From Candidatus Omnitrophota bacterium (GTDB lineage Bacteria > Omnitrophota > Gorgyraeia > Zapsychrales > Fredricksoniimonadaceae), in contig JAKFXC010000101.1 of assembly GCA_021731625.1 (NCBI GenBank), positions 1 through 39,938 of the forward strand: a stretch of DNA of 39,938 nt. The letters are read 5' to 3'. The position numbers and the translations under genes were made by a program. Positions within the stretch are counted from its first letter, which is position 1. The number at the start of each line of letters is the position of its first letter. Positions 1-9,200 of the stretch are shown here, piece by piece. The notes beneath the pieces are model-generated. The model was not told the origin of the DNA, searched no databases, and was given only the letters and a program-made list of their open reading frames with translations.

Positions 1-254
1 GGCCCCAATCTGGCTTCCATGTTGTAGGCCTTGAGGACTTCCTGCGTTTCCAGGCCCAAGAACTCGGCATAAATTTTGATAAAACCGCGCTGATAAAACG
101 GGCTTAAGGTGCGCACATAATACCCCTGCTCAATGGCTTTGAGCACATCCAAAGGAATTTTGGTGGCCTCATGCACGATTTCCAAAGTGAGGCCCTTGGC
201 TTGGCGCGTGTCCTTCAGGACTGAACTACTGGGGTTGAGTGTTTGTTCCACCAT
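1..254 (-). CDS. RodZ-like helix-turn-helix protein, N-terminal part
   Basis: This partial gene runs off the left edge of the window, and 84 codons are visible. The start is the ATG at 254, which overlaps the last 29 bases of ftsK, so translation is probably coupled. After a short Ser-rich head the protein has a Cro/CI-type helix-turn-helix: a KDTRQAKGL-LTLEIV-type first helix, then ATKIPLDVLKAIEQG, then YQRGFIKIYAEFLGL. This is the pattern of the N-terminal domain of RodZ and related HTH_25 proteins. In RodZ this cytoplasmic domain links MreB to the cell-wall elongation machinery. Whether a membrane segment and a periplasmic tail follow cannot be seen here. A plain DNA-binding regulator is the alternative. 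Lying directly after ftsK is common for such genes. Confidence 0.72.
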   Translation of the reverse strand, partial: MVEQTLNPSSSVLKDTRQAKGLTLEIVHEATKIPLDVLKAIEQGYYVRTLSPFYQRGFIKIYAEFLGLETQEVLKAYNMEARLG

Positions 255-2529
255 TGGCTTCCTGCGTATTTCCTAAATTTTCCAACAACCATTTTTCGCG
301 GTCCACTAAAATATCGCGCGCTTTGCTGCCGGCATAAGGACCTACAATGCCGTATTGCTCCATCATGTCGATCAAGCGGGCGGCCCGCGAATATCCCAGA
401 CGCAAACGCCGCTGCAGGATCGTCACCGAGGCTTGGTTGGTTTCGACCACCACCCGCACCGCCTCGTCGTACATTTCATCTTTGTCCTCGCTGCCGCCGG
501 CGCCCGACACCGATTGGGGTTTAAGCACCTCATCATTATACTCCGGATTTCCCTGGGCCTTAATAAAATTGATGACCCCGGTAATTTCCTCATCCGACAC
601 ATAACAGCATTGGCCGCGGGTGGGCTTGGGATCGCCGGGTTTCATAAACAATAAATCGCCTTTGCCAAGCAAATTCTCGGAGCCGTTCATGTCCAGCACC
701 GTGCGGGAGTCCACTTTCGAGGCGACCTTAAACGAGAGTCGGGCAGGGAAATTCGCCTTGATGACCCCGGTGATGACATCCACCGACGGACGCTGCGTGG
801 CCAGAATCAAATGGATGCCGACCGCGCGGGCTAGCTGGGCCAACCGGGCGATCGCCCCTTCCACGCTTTTGGCGGAAACCTGCATCAAGTCCGCCAGTTC
901 GTCGACCACCACGACGATATACGGCAACGCCAGCCCCTTGGCATGGTAGCCCTTGATATTGCGGACCTGTTCTTTGACCAATAATTTGTAACGGTTCTCC
1001 ATTTCCCCCACCAGCCAGTTTAAGGCCGCGCCCACTTTCTTGGCGTCGGTCACCACCGGGCAAATCAAATGGGTCAAATCATTGTACGGGGCTAGTTCCA
1101 CCATTTTGGGATCCACCATGATGAACTTGACTTCCTGGGGGGATGCATTAAACAAAATGGACATGATCAAGCTGTTTAAACATACGGTCTTTCCGGACCC
1201 TGTGGTGCCGGCCACCAGCAAATGCGGCATGTCCGCCAAGTCGGCGATCAATGGTTTGCCGGAGGTGTCTTTGCCGATGGCCAACGATAATTTGGAACTG
1301 GAGCTGCTAAACTGGCTCTGCGTCAGCACATCTTTTAAAAACACGGCGGCGGAGGCCCCGTTGGGGACCTCAATGCCGACCCGGTTCTTACCAGGGATGG
1401 GGGCTAGGATCCGCACGGCCGAAGCTGATAACGCCATGGCCAAGTTGTCGGACAAACTGGAAATGCGTCCCACTTTGACACCGGGCGCCGGTTGCAATTC
1501 ATAACGGGTGATGACCGGCCCCCGCTCGATGTCCACCACCTTGACATTGACCCCGAAATCCGCCAGTGTTTCTTCCAGAATCCGGGACCCGTTGATGAGC
1601 GTTTCCTGAATCTTGCCTTCGGAGGTGATCGGCGCGTCCTTGAGCAAATCCAGCGACGGCAAAATATATTTTCCTACCACTTTGGCTTTCGCTTCCACAG
1701 CTTTGGCCGCCGGCTGGTCTTTGGACCCGGCCACAGCCGCGGCCACGATATGGATATTGGGCGAGGCGGGTTGCGGTTTGGCCGCCGGAGCTGGCGATGG
1801 CGTTTGAGATTGCATGTGGGGTTTGGGCGTTGACTTGGCAATGGCCTGGTCCGCCAACCCGGCAAAATCCTCTTCTTTAAAGGCCGGCTTCTTGAGCGCC
1901 GCTGGAGGCAGGGGGGTTTTTACTTTGGCTGACACGGCCGACAGGTTGCCCCCGCCCAAGTTCAGCATTTTTTGCAATTTACCAAAGGCCGCCTTGCATT
2001 GATCGCTGAGCGACCGCCACAGCCACACAAAAAAAGGCGACACCATAAACTCGCCGGCCACGACCAAGGACAAGGCCCCTAGCACAAACAGCGTGATCAA
2101 CGCCCCGACGGGACTCAAATACCGCTGCAAAAAATCACTAAACGCGATGCCCACGACACCGGAGCGCTGAAAACGCTCCATGGCCGCCTCCGGCGCGGTC
2201 ACGCTCAGCAGTGAGCTGACCACCACCATGAGCACCACCAGACTTAAACCTTTGGGGATGGAGAATTGAATGTCGCGGGATGTAAACCGGTTCCAACTAC
2301 AGAAAAAACCAACGGCCACCAAAAAATACGCGCTCAAGCCCAGAACAAAAAAGGCCATGCCGGCCAAATAGGCGCCGACGATGCCTATCAAATTATGGGC
2401 CTGAGCGTTGGGTTGCGAAGTATACCAGGAAAGGTCGTTGGGCGTAAATGACGCAAGACTGGCCAACAAAATCAGGCTCAGGGTCAAAATAATAATGCCC
2501 TTGATCTCATTGATGTGCTCAATCTTCAT
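226..2529 (-). CDS. ftsK: DNA translocase FtsK/SpoIIIE
   Basis: This is the septal DNA pump that clears and positions chromosome termini during division. The 767 residues show the standard architecture. Four membrane helices lie at about 11-30, 46-74, 95-110 and 138-160. A Pro/Ala-rich linker covers about 200-285. The motor follows, with Walker A GTTGSGKT at 441-448 and Walker B in VVVVDELADL near 538-547. The C-terminal winged-helix gamma domain is at about 685-745 and contains the typical SVTILQRRLRLGYSRAARL stretch, which reads KOPS-type sequences. The linker is short compared with E. coli FtsK, as in most non-enteric homologues. The ATG at 2529 follows pnp by 19 bp and has a G-rich ribosome binding site. 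It appears to be the third gene of the rpsO-pnp-ftsK transcription unit. Confidence 0.96.
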   Translation of the reverse strand: MKIEHINEIKGIIILTLSLILLASLASFTPNDLSWYTSQPNAQAHNLIGIVGAYLAGMAFFVLGLSAYFLVAVGFFCSWNRFTSRDIQFSIPKGLSLVVLMVVVSSLLSVTAPEAAMERFQRSGVVGIAFSDFLQRYLSPVGALITLFVLGALSLVVAGEFMVSPFFVWLWRSLSDQCKAAFGKLQKMLNLGGGNLSAVSAKVKTPLPPAALKKPAFKEEDFAGLADQAIAKSTPKPHMQSQTPSPAPAAKPQPASPNIHIVAAAVAGSKDQPAAKAVEAKAKVVGKYILPSLDLLKDAPITSEGKIQETLINGSRILEETLADFGVNVKVVDIERGPVITRYELQPAPGVKVGRISSLSDNLAMALSASAVRILAPIPGKNRVGIEVPNGASAAVFLKDVLTQSQFSSSSSKLSLAIGKDTSGKPLIADLADMPHLLVAGTTGSGKTVCLNSLIMSILFNASPQEVKFIMVDPKMVELAPYNDLTHLICPVVTDAKKVGAALNWLVGEMENRYKLLVKEQVRNIKGYHAKGLALPYIVVVVDELADLMQVSAKSVEGAIARLAQLARAVGIHLILATQRPSVDVITGVIKANFPARLSFKVASKVDSRTVLDMNGSENLLGKGDLLFMKPGDPKPTRGQCCYVSDEEITGVINFIKAQGNPEYNDEVLKPQSVSGAGGSEDKDEMYDEAVRVVVETNQASVTILQRRLRLGYSRAARLIDMMEQYGIVGPYAGSKARDILVDREKWLLENLGNTQEANGGTNTQPQ

Positions 2530-2548
2530 CTGCCCCCGACGCTGTAGC

Positions 2549-4657
2549 CTAACTCTCGGCCTGTTTCTTGCTTAAGTTAAACCTGCCCATCTCGTCTTTT
2601 TCGATGAGCTTGACTTTAAACTTATCGCCGAGTTTGACAACTTCATTGACGTCTTTGACAAATTTGCTGGCGAGCTCCGAGACATGCACCAAGCCTTCGC
2701 GGCCAGGCATGAATTCCACAAAAGCCCCAAAATTCATGATGCGCTTGACCGTGGCCTCGTAAATGCCGCCCACTTCGGGCTCCTGGGTCAAGCCTTTGAT
2801 CATGCCGACGGCAATGTCCAAGGCCTTGCTGTCCGGGGACGCCACGATGACTTTGCCATCTTCTTCGATATCGATGGAGGTGACGCCGCTTTCCTCGATC
2901 ATACGGCGGATGGTCTTGCCCCCTGGCCCGATGATCTCGCCGATTTTATCCTGAGGGATGATGAGCGTCACGATGCGCGGAGCATAGGGCGACATTTCTG
3001 CACGCGGAGCCGGCAACGTTTTCTCCATTTTATCCAGGATGCTCATGCGGGCGCCTTGGGCCTGCGCCACGGCGCGCTTAACCAAATCCATGCTCAGCGA
3101 TTTGATCTTTAAATCCAGTTGAATGGCGGTTACTCCCGTGCGGGTGCCGGCCACCTTAAAATCCATGTCCCCAAAATGGTCTTCCAGACCCATGATGTCG
3201 GTAATAAGAACTGCCTGCTTGCTATCGGAAATCAAGCCGACCGAGATCCCGGCGACAGCGGCTTTAATCGGCACACCGGCGTCCATGAGCGCCAAACATC
3301 CGGCGCACACCGAGGCCATGCTGGAAGAACCATTCGACTCTAAAATTTCCGACACCACGCGGATGGTGTAGGGAAATTCATCCTTGGAAGGAAGGACATA
3401 TTTAAGGGCTTTTCCCGCCAGGGCCCCATGCCCGATTTCCCGGCGTCCGGGAGAGCGCATCGGTTTGGTTTCGCCGACGGAATACGGCGGAAAATTGTAA
3501 TGGAAGAGATACGTCCTATACGTCCTGCTTTCTAAGCTTTCCACCAATTGCTCATCATCTTTGGTGCCTAGGGTGATGACGCCTAAACTTTGGGTCTGGC
3601 CACGGGTGAATAACGCGGAGCCGTGGGTGCGCGGCAATACCGCAACCTCGCACTCGATGGTTCGAATGTCGTTTAAACCCCGCCCGTCGGCGCGTAATTT
3701 TTTATTGAACACATTGCTGCGAATGACTTCATATTGCAGGGTCTCAAAAATCGCCTTCACCTGGTTGGCGGAGATTTCTTTGCCGCCTTTGGGGGCGAAT
3801 TCTTGGTACACGGTCAGATCTTTGGTCAAAGAGCTCGACAGCTCGCTCACGGCACTTTCGCGCGCGCTTTTCTCGGCGATGCTGGTGTAGATCTTCTCCA
3901 GCTGAGGGAAGGCACTTGAGCGGACGTTGGCGATCAACGCTTGATTGGGCGCGGCCAACTCCACTTTGGTTTTGGTTTTGCCGGCTTTCTTTTGCAATTC
4001 CACTTGCAGGGCCTTAACGGCCTTCAGAGCGTCCAATGCAAATTGCAGGCCTTCCAAAACTTTGCTCTCCGGGACTTGATCGGCCTCGCCTTCAATCATG
4101 ACCACGCCGTCCCCCCATCCTGCCACCACAAGCTCCATCGCACTATTGGCCCGCTGGGAAAACGTGGGGTTGGCCACCAATTGCCCGTCGATAAGGCCCA
4201 CGCGCACCGCGCCAATGGGCCCGTCGAACGGAACGTCGGAAACCATGAGCGCACAAGAGGAACCGATCATGGCCAGGCAATCTGGGTCATGTTCCCCGTC
4301 GTGACTTAAAACAGTGGCCACGATTTGCACTTCGTTTAAAAATCCCTCCGGAAATAAAGGGCGGATGGGTCGGTCGATCAACCGGGAGACCAGCACTTCA
4401 CGTTCGGTAGGCCGGCCCTCGCGTTTAAAAAAACCGCCGGGAATTCTTCCGGCGGCATACGTCCGCTCTTGATATTCCACAGTAAGCGGGAAAAAATCTA
4501 TTCCTTCTCTGGGGCTTTTGGCCATGCACGCGGTGACGAGCACCACGGTGCCGCCGACCGTCACCGTGACGGCGCCGCCGGCCTGTTTGGCCCATTTGCC
4601 TGTTTCTATAATAAGGGTTTCGTCCCCGAATGGGGCTTGGACTTGCGCCGTAGACAT
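2549..4657 (-). CDS. pnp: Polyribonucleotide nucleotidyltransferase (PNPase)
   Basis: This is a phosphorolytic 3'-5' exoribonuclease that degrades mRNA and can add tails when run in reverse. Its 702 residues match the usual family length. The first RNase PH domain is at about 10-140, followed by the helical linker near 230-310. The second, catalytic RNase PH domain is at about 320-540. A KH domain carries IGPGGKTIRRMIEESG around 576-591, and an S1 RNA-binding domain runs from about 628 to 700. The ATG at 4657 is preceded by AAAAGGATCT. The gene lies 24 bp downstream of rpsO, the arrangement found across many bacteria, and is followed by ftsK after 19 bp. No truncation or frameshift is seen. 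Confidence 0.97.
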   Translation of the reverse strand: MSTAQVQAPFGDETLIIETGKWAKQAGGAVTVTVGGTVVLVTACMAKSPREGIDFFPLTVEYQERTYAAGRIPGGFFKREGRPTEREVLVSRLIDRPIRPLFPEGFLNEVQIVATVLSHDGEHDPDCLAMIGSSCALMVSDVPFDGPIGAVRVGLIDGQLVANPTFSQRANSAMELVVAGWGDGVVMIEGEADQVPESKVLEGLQFALDALKAVKALQVELQKKAGKTKTKVELAAPNQALIANVRSSAFPQLEKIYTSIAEKSARESAVSELSSSLTKDLTVYQEFAPKGGKEISANQVKAIFETLQYEVIRSNVFNKKLRADGRGLNDIRTIECEVAVLPRTHGSALFTRGQTQSLGVITLGTKDDEQLVESLESRTYRTYLFHYNFPPYSVGETKPMRSPGRREIGHGALAGKALKYVLPSKDEFPYTIRVVSEILESNGSSSMASVCAGCLALMDAGVPIKAAVAGISVGLISDSKQAVLITDIMGLEDHFGDMDFKVAGTRTGVTAIQLDLKIKSLSMDLVKRAVAQAQGARMSILDKMEKTLPAPRAEMSPYAPRIVTLIIPQDKIGEIIGPGGKTIRRMIEESGVTSIDIEEDGKVIVASPDSKALDIAVGMIKGLTQEPEVGGIYEATVKRIMNFGAFVEFMPGREGLVHVSELASKFVKDVNEVVKLGDKFKVKLIEKDEMGRFNLSKKQAES

Positions 4658-4681
4658 ATGAGATCCTTTTCTGAGTGCTCT

Positions 4682-4951
4682 TTACTTGCGTAAATCGAGC
4701 TTGTTAATGGTTTCTTCGTATTTTTTCGGATCTGTCTTTTGGAGGTATTCCAAAAGGCGACGGCGCTTACCAATGAGCATGAGCATGCCCCGACGGGAAT
4801 GATGATCCTTCTTATGGGACTTGAAATGGTCGTTGAGACCGTTGATTTGGGCGGTCAAAACGGCGACTTGCACCGGGGCTGACCCCGTGTCTTTGGCATG
4901 GGTCTTAAACCGATTAATGACCTCTGCCTTTTTCTCTTTAACAATAGCCAA
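4682..4951 (-). CDS. rpsO: 30S ribosomal protein S15
   Basis: S15 is a primary 16S rRNA-binding protein of the small-subunit platform. The 89 residues contain the family core: a TGSAPVQVAVLTAQI stretch, the KSHKKDHHSRRGMLMLIGKRRRLLEYL stretch in three helices, and the YEETINKLDLRK end. The start codon is TTG (complement of 4949-4951), supported by an excellent Shine-Dalgarno AAAAGGAGG about seven bases upstream. No ATG or GTG fits the family start better. The gene is first in a transcription unit with pnp and ftsK. A promoter and a GC-rich hairpin lie in its leader. Confidence 0.97.
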   Translation of the reverse strand: MAIVKEKKAEVINRFKTHAKDTGSAPVQVAVLTAQINGLNDHFKSHKKDHHSRRGMLMLIGKRRRLLEYLQKTDPKKYEETINKLDLRK

Positions 4952-4968
4952 TGTGCTTCCTCCTTTTA

Positions 4969-4983
4969 GGCGGCCCTGCCGCC
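4969..4983 (-). promoter_or_regulatory. Hairpin in the rpsO leader, next to the ribosome binding site
   Basis: GGCGGC and GCCGCC, separated by three bases, form a perfect six-pair stem six bases upstream of the AGGAGG of rpsO. S15 represses its own translation through leader RNA in several unrelated bacterial groups, so this hairpin is a reasonable candidate for such a site. The structure is seen in the sequence; the regulatory role is inferred. Confidence 0.4.
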
Positions 4984-5009
4984 GGTTTTTCGCTCTTTTG
5001 AGTCGGGAA

Positions 5010-5039
5010 ATTATACAATTAAGGCGGGCTTTAAGTCAA
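5010..5039 (-). promoter_or_regulatory. Sigma70-type promoter of the rpsO-pnp-ftsK unit
   Basis: On the minus strand there is TTGACT (5039-5034), an 18-bp spacer, and a perfect TATAAT (5015-5010). The predicted start of transcription is near 5003, giving a leader of about 50 bases before the rpsO TTG codon. The -35 box overlaps the stop codon of the upstream minus-strand gene. Confidence 0.75.
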
Positions 5040-5545
5040 GGGGATTGTTTGGAACCCTCGTGTTTTAAAGACATAACGCGCAACTTGTTGGGCCCGGACA
5101 TCAGCAGCACCGGCTCCTTCCGGCCCTCCACCAAACTTTTCAAACGTGCTTCCAGTTCCTCTGGGGCCAGGGTGAAATTCGGGGTGGCTTGGTCCCAATT
5201 CTGATGAAAATCGGTGACGACCTGGCCCATGGGTTTTTCCACGCCTAAATCCACCAGCCGTTGGATGGCCAGGGCCTCCCCGGTAGAAACCAGGGTAATG
5301 GTTTTGATTTTTAAAGGGTCATACATCACGCCCAGGCGCAAAGCTTCGGCCTTTAAAGAATCGGCTTCCGATCCTGCCTCCGCTCCCAGGATGATGTGTT
5401 TGGAATATTTCTTAGACTCTTGATAGGCTTGCAGAGACGGGTAGCGGTCTCCATTGACCACGACTTCCACCGGTCCGGCCAACAGCCCGGCCGACGGAAG
5501 GAGCAACCAAAAGCACAAGCCGTTGACGATGGTCATGAAAACCAT
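5036..5545 (-). CDS. Exported protein of unknown function
   Basis: I do not recognise this family. With the ATG at 5545 the protein has 169 residues and starts with a hydrophobic signal-peptide-like segment (about residues 4-23) ending in AGLLAG. A mature domain with mixed alpha/beta character follows. The open frame extends further upstream, but that part lacks coding character and would cross the divergent gene at 5558, so the internal ATG is preferred. The ATG at 5536 is an alternative. A TATAAT hexamer on the minus strand (5549-5544) overlaps the chosen start, which would favour the second ATG if it is the real -10 box. The mature part contains GEALAIQRLVDLG and a Leu-rich tail but no catalytic motif I can name. 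It is probably periplasmic. Confidence 0.6.
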   Translation of the reverse strand: MVFMTIVNGLCFWLLLPSAGLLAGPVEVVVNGDRYPSLQAYQESKKYSKHIILGAEAGSEADSLKAEALRLGVMYDPLKIKTITLVSTGEALAIQRLVDLGVEKPMGQVVTDFHQNWDQATPNFTLAPEELEARLKSLVEGRKEPVLLMSGPNKLRVMSLKHEGSKQSP

Positions 5546-5557
5546 TATACTTAAAAT

Positions 5558-5794
5558 ATGAATTCCACCCTTTTTGTGGTCCTGCTCGCCGGGGGAGTAT
5601 GGGTCCTGGCGGTGTTTTGCGGCTACCTGTTCGGGCTTGGCAAACCGTTCCCAAAAAAACCCGCTGCCATTTCCATCCAGGCCGAACAAACAAAAGATGC
5701 GCAGCAAAAAATCAGTGATGCCACGCGGGAAAAGCTGAAACAATCCATGGATGACATGAAGCAGCGGATTTCCGACGGAACCCGCAAATATTAA
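5558..5794 (+). CDS. Small membrane-anchored coiled-coil protein
   Basis: This is a 78-residue protein with one strong membrane helix at about residues 4-27. A short basic/Pro-rich turn follows (KPFPKKP), then a hydrophilic, Gln/Lys/Asp-rich tail (about 40-75) with a heptad-like pattern that suggests a short coiled coil. It is one of few plus-strand genes here. It starts 12 bp from the divergent minus-strand gene and ends overlapping, by a few bases, the stop of the convergent gene at 5791. No family is recognised. The clean membrane-plus-helix design and the exact fit between neighbours argue that it is real. Confidence 0.55.
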   Translation: MNSTLFVVLLAGGVWVLAVFCGYLFGLGKPFPKKPAAISIQAEQTKDAQQKISDATREKLKQSMDDMKQRISDGTRKY

Positions 5795-6171
5795 TGCTCG
5801 GTGGACGCCCAGATCCGGCGGGTGAATTCCTCCTCGTAAGCGGCCCGGATGTTGCGCAATTCCTTCTGCCCTAAGAAATCTTTAATGGCGGCTTCCACGG
5901 CATCCAAACGGTCTTGCAGATACAAATGCTGCCCCTTGGGTACGGCTTGCGCCCGCTTCTTTTCCACGTAGTCCTTAAATTCAGCCAGCAGGGCCTGATA
6001 TTCCGCGGATCGCCTGCCCTGATGTTTAGATTTTTGCGACAATTTCGCCCAAATAAATTCATCCGCGGTCAACTGGGTGGTTTTTCGTTCCAGGCGATCA
6101 TACGCTTCTTTGGTGTTTTTATACGCCCACACCAAATACCGACGGATCAGCGCTTTATGCTGCGGGGACAT
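5791..6171 (-). CDS. Hypothetical helical cytoplasmic protein
   Basis: This 126-residue protein is not recognised. It is strongly charged (many Lys, Arg and Glu), has no signal peptide or membrane segment, and is predicted from composition to be almost entirely helical. Its start codon follows directly on the stop of the upstream small class III signal-peptide gene (TAA then ATG on the minus strand), so the two are almost certainly cotranscribed and translationally coupled. The sequence DEFIWAKLSQKSKHQGRR near the middle could be a basic binding patch. Co-occurrence with the pilin-like gene hints at a role with that protein, but this is only context. Confidence 0.6.
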   Translation of the reverse strand: MSPQHKALIRRYLVWAYKNTKEAYDRLERKTTQLTADEFIWAKLSQKSKHQGRRSAEYQALLAEFKDYVEKKRAQAVPKGQHLYLQDRLDAVEAAIKDFLGQKELRNIRAAYEEEFTRRIWASTEH

Positions 6172-6381
6172 TTAAAACTGGATTTCTTTATTTACGTTAT
6201 TGAGATGACGAACAAAAGCGTTGGTAAAACTGGAGTCCAGGGTCTTTTTAAAGCCGCCAGTGGGGCTCAAAAACACAATCATGAACGTCACCACCGCGAC
6301 CACCAGCAGGATGTATTCAATAACACTTTGGCCTTGGCAGGTATGGCTTAATTTATTCTTCACGGTGTAAGTATAGCACAT
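6172..6381 (-). CDS. Class III signal peptide protein, pilin-like
   Basis: This 69-residue protein has a basic, Cys-containing head, then GQSVIEYILLVVAVVTFMI. The G-Q-S-x-x-E-Y sequence followed by a hydrophobic stretch is the hallmark of class III (type IV pilin-like/Flp-type) signal peptides cut by a prepilin peptidase. The mature part would be one hydrophobic helix plus about 30 polar residues. Such proteins form pilus or pseudopilus fibres or anchor small envelope structures. No prepilin peptidase, secretion ATPase or Tad gene is nearby, so assembly genes must lie elsewhere. It sits between the EF-Tu-domain-like gene (3 bp upstream) and the helical 126-residue protein. Confidence 0.62.
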   Translation of the reverse strand: MCYTYTVKNKLSHTCQGQSVIEYILLVVAVVTFMIVFLSPTGGFKKTLDSSFTNAFVRHLNNVNKEIQF

Positions 6382-6384
6382 CCT

Positions 6385-6813
6385 CTACTTGTACACAATA
6401 TCCCCGACCGCCGCTGCTTTGTCGATTTTGAGGCCGATCAGCTGGCCCTTTTTGGCAATTTTGACGTCCTTACTTTCAATCTGCATAGACCAAACTTTTT
6501 GCACAAACACCCCGGACTTGGCCGCAATGCTCAAGCGGTCCCCGATTAAAACCGTCCCCTGGGTGATTTTCACCACCCCTACCTTGATGCGGTCAAAATA
6601 GTGGGTAATTTCCCCGACGCGGACCAAATTGGGATCCAGGGCAGGCTTGGCGGGTTTAGGAGGTTTCGTGGGTTTGGAAGGCTTTGTTGGCTTGGCCGGA
6701 TTAAGCGGCTTTTTTCTTTTGGAGGCGGATTTTTTGGGACGGGCAGGACGTTTTTTTGATTTTTTCTTCAGCCAGAAAACTTCTCTGAGGACATCCACCA
6801 GCTTGTTCATCAT
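6385..6813 (-). CDS. Lys/Pro-rich protein with EF-Tu domain 2-like barrel
   Basis: This 142-residue protein starts with an amphipathic helix, followed by a long Lys/Pro/Ala/Arg-rich low-complexity segment (about 17-58). A compact beta domain follows (about 62-142) that begins VRVGEITHYFDRIKVGVV and contains ITQGTVLIGDRLSI, SMQIESKDV, KKGQLIGLKI and a GDIVYK end. This is the pattern of the beta barrel found as domain 2 of translational GTPases and as a free-standing translation-factor-like domain in some archaea and bacteria. No GTPase domain is present, so it cannot act as an elongation factor by itself. The basic tail suggests binding to nucleic acid or the ribosome. It overlaps the upstream membrane-protein gene by four bases. 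Confidence 0.62.
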   Translation of the reverse strand: MMNKLVDVLREVFWLKKKSKKRPARPKKSASKRKKPLNPAKPTKPSKPTKPPKPAKPALDPNLVRVGEITHYFDRIKVGVVKITQGTVLIGDRLSIAAKSGVFVQKVWSMQIESKDVKIAKKGQLIGLKIDKAAAVGDIVYK

Positions 6814-7054
6814 AAAATGATTATTTCAGCCATGCCCGACACCCCGAGGGGTTCCGCCATGGGGCTGCGGATCGCCGCAATCACCCCCGACAACGCGAAC
6901 AAAAACAGCACCAGCCCTTGCTTGCCTTGGGCCAGGACAAAAGGATTTTTTTTCTCAAGGATGCGCGGGATCATGCACAAGACGGGCAGATACGCCAGGA
7001 CAGCAGACATCTTGCTTTCTAAGATGTCTTCCTTCACAAACTCCGGATGGGGCA

Positions 7055-7055
<1 letters not shown>
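6810..7055 (-). CDS. Small membrane protein, Tic20/DUF4870-like
   Basis: This 81-residue protein has the look of the DUF4870/Tic20-like family of small membrane proteins: a charged head (FVKEDILESK), then SAVLAYLPVLCMIPRIL, the conserved FVLAQGKQGLVLFLF turn and second helix, and a short end. The family normally has a third helix; here the tail after residue 60 is short and stops early, so it may be a minimal or slightly decayed member. Its ATG shares a base with the stop codon of the ParA-like gene (TAATG). The next gene starts inside its stop, so the three are translated together. Confidence 0.6.
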
Positions 7056-8239
<1,184 letters not shown>

Positions 8240-8261
8240 AATCCTCCCCGTTAGTCCTTGG

Positions 8262-8837
8262 CTAATTGGAAAAACTGATATCGTCTATCAATACTGTGCC
8301 CTGGCGGTAATCCGCGTTCCACGCTTCCAGCACAAACGCCAGTTCTTTCACCGTTGCCCAATCCGACAAATTAAGTTTTGCAAATGGGATGGTCATACGC
8401 TGCCATTGCGGCCCCACGTCTTTAACGTAATACGTGGCTTTCTCATTTTTTTGATTGCTGATCACCAATTTCACGATCCCTGGATACGCATTGTTTAAAC
8501 CGCGGATTGAAAACTTTAAGGCTTGAAATTTTGAAACGTCTTTTTCCGGGATACTGATGGCGAACGTTTTTGTCGACGGAAAAGGGTCATTCAAATCGTA
8601 CGCCACTTTGATCAAACTGTTGTTTAACTCGTAATACACCTGATTTTTGATGACCGACCGCCTGGTCAGGAAGGCGGTGAACCCGTACACCGTGGTGGTC
8701 AAGATCACACCGGTAATGACGATGTTAATCACCAGCCATGGCTGATTGACCGCTTTCTTTTTTTTTCGGTCTACGGTGCTTTCACGCTTACCAAGGTAAA
8801 CCTTGGCCAAGTGTTCGTATATTTCATCGCGGGTCAT
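8262..8837 (-). CDS. Membrane-anchored protein with beta-sandwich (galactose-binding-like) domain
   Basis: This is a 191-residue protein. The N-terminal part (MTRDEIYEHLAKVYLG) and a Lys-rich stretch are cytoplasmic. One membrane helix spans about 33-57, and the rest (about 70-190) is outside the membrane. The outer domain is rich in alternating hydrophobic residues and ends in VKELAFVLEAWNADYR..TVLIDDISFSN. That ending, with its acidic VLIDDI strand, is typical of jelly-roll carbohydrate-binding domains such as the galactose-binding-like fold. The fold is an inference from pattern. It lies 22 bp upstream of the ParA-CBM gene on the same strand, so two proteins with sugar-binding-like domains are adjacent. 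Confidence 0.6.
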   Translation of the reverse strand: MTRDEIYEHLAKVYLGKRESTVDRKKKKAVNQPWLVINIVITGVILTTTVYGFTAFLTRRSVIKNQVYYELNNSLIKVAYDLNDPFPSTKTFAISIPEKDVSKFQALKFSIRGLNNAYPGIVKLVISNQKNEKATYYVKDVGPQWQRMTIPFAKLNLSDWATVKELAFVLEAWNADYRQGTVLIDDISFSN

Positions 8838-9133
8838 GCTGCCCCAATCGCTTTCTTACGGAACTAACTGTAATGGATGCAAGGAGTTAAGATTGATATT
8901 TTTATATTAGCAAAGAAAATGGAAATGCGAAATGGAAAGTGAATTATTTTTCGCGGTTGGAAGCGTGTTTGTCGTCGGAGAGTGAATTTTTTGCGAACAA
9001 CGAAAATTTTTTTGCGGTAATTGGTCCACGTCGCTGCTACGTCGAGGTTCCCTTCTGTCCAGCCAATTTCTCCAGATGTAAATTTACTATCGTTGTTGAA
9101 ATTAGCTGGATGGTTCGGACAAAAACGACTTAC
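8838..9133. other. AT-rich intergenic region, no gene seen
   Basis: About 300 bases separate the porin terminator from the 191-residue membrane protein gene. Short open frames on both strands here lack ribosome binding sites and have unlikely compositions (many His, Phe and Arg). An imperfect inverted repeat (9057-9070 with 9098-9111, 12 of 14 pairs) could form a hairpin in the leader of the minus-strand gene at 8837. No promoter stands out. Confidence 0.4.
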
Positions 9134-9168
9134 AAAAAATTCCCCCCGCTTTTGAGGGCGGGGGGAAT
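9134..9168 (-). terminator. Intrinsic terminator of the alginate-type porin
   Basis: A perfect 11-bp stem (ATTCCCCCCGC, 9139-9149, with its complement at 9158-9168) encloses an 8-base loop. On the minus strand the stem is followed directly by a run of six T. It lies 33 bases after the porin stop codon and is oriented to end that transcript. Confidence 0.92.
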
Positions 9169-9200
9169 GAAGCCAACAACTACGTGTGGTCAAACTCCGA

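Noticed and set aside
243-4693. Many plus-strand open frames of 60-154 codons opposite ftsK and pnp
   Set aside because: They lie fully inside well-supported genes, have no ribosome binding sites, and their amino-acid composition is that of antisense shadows.
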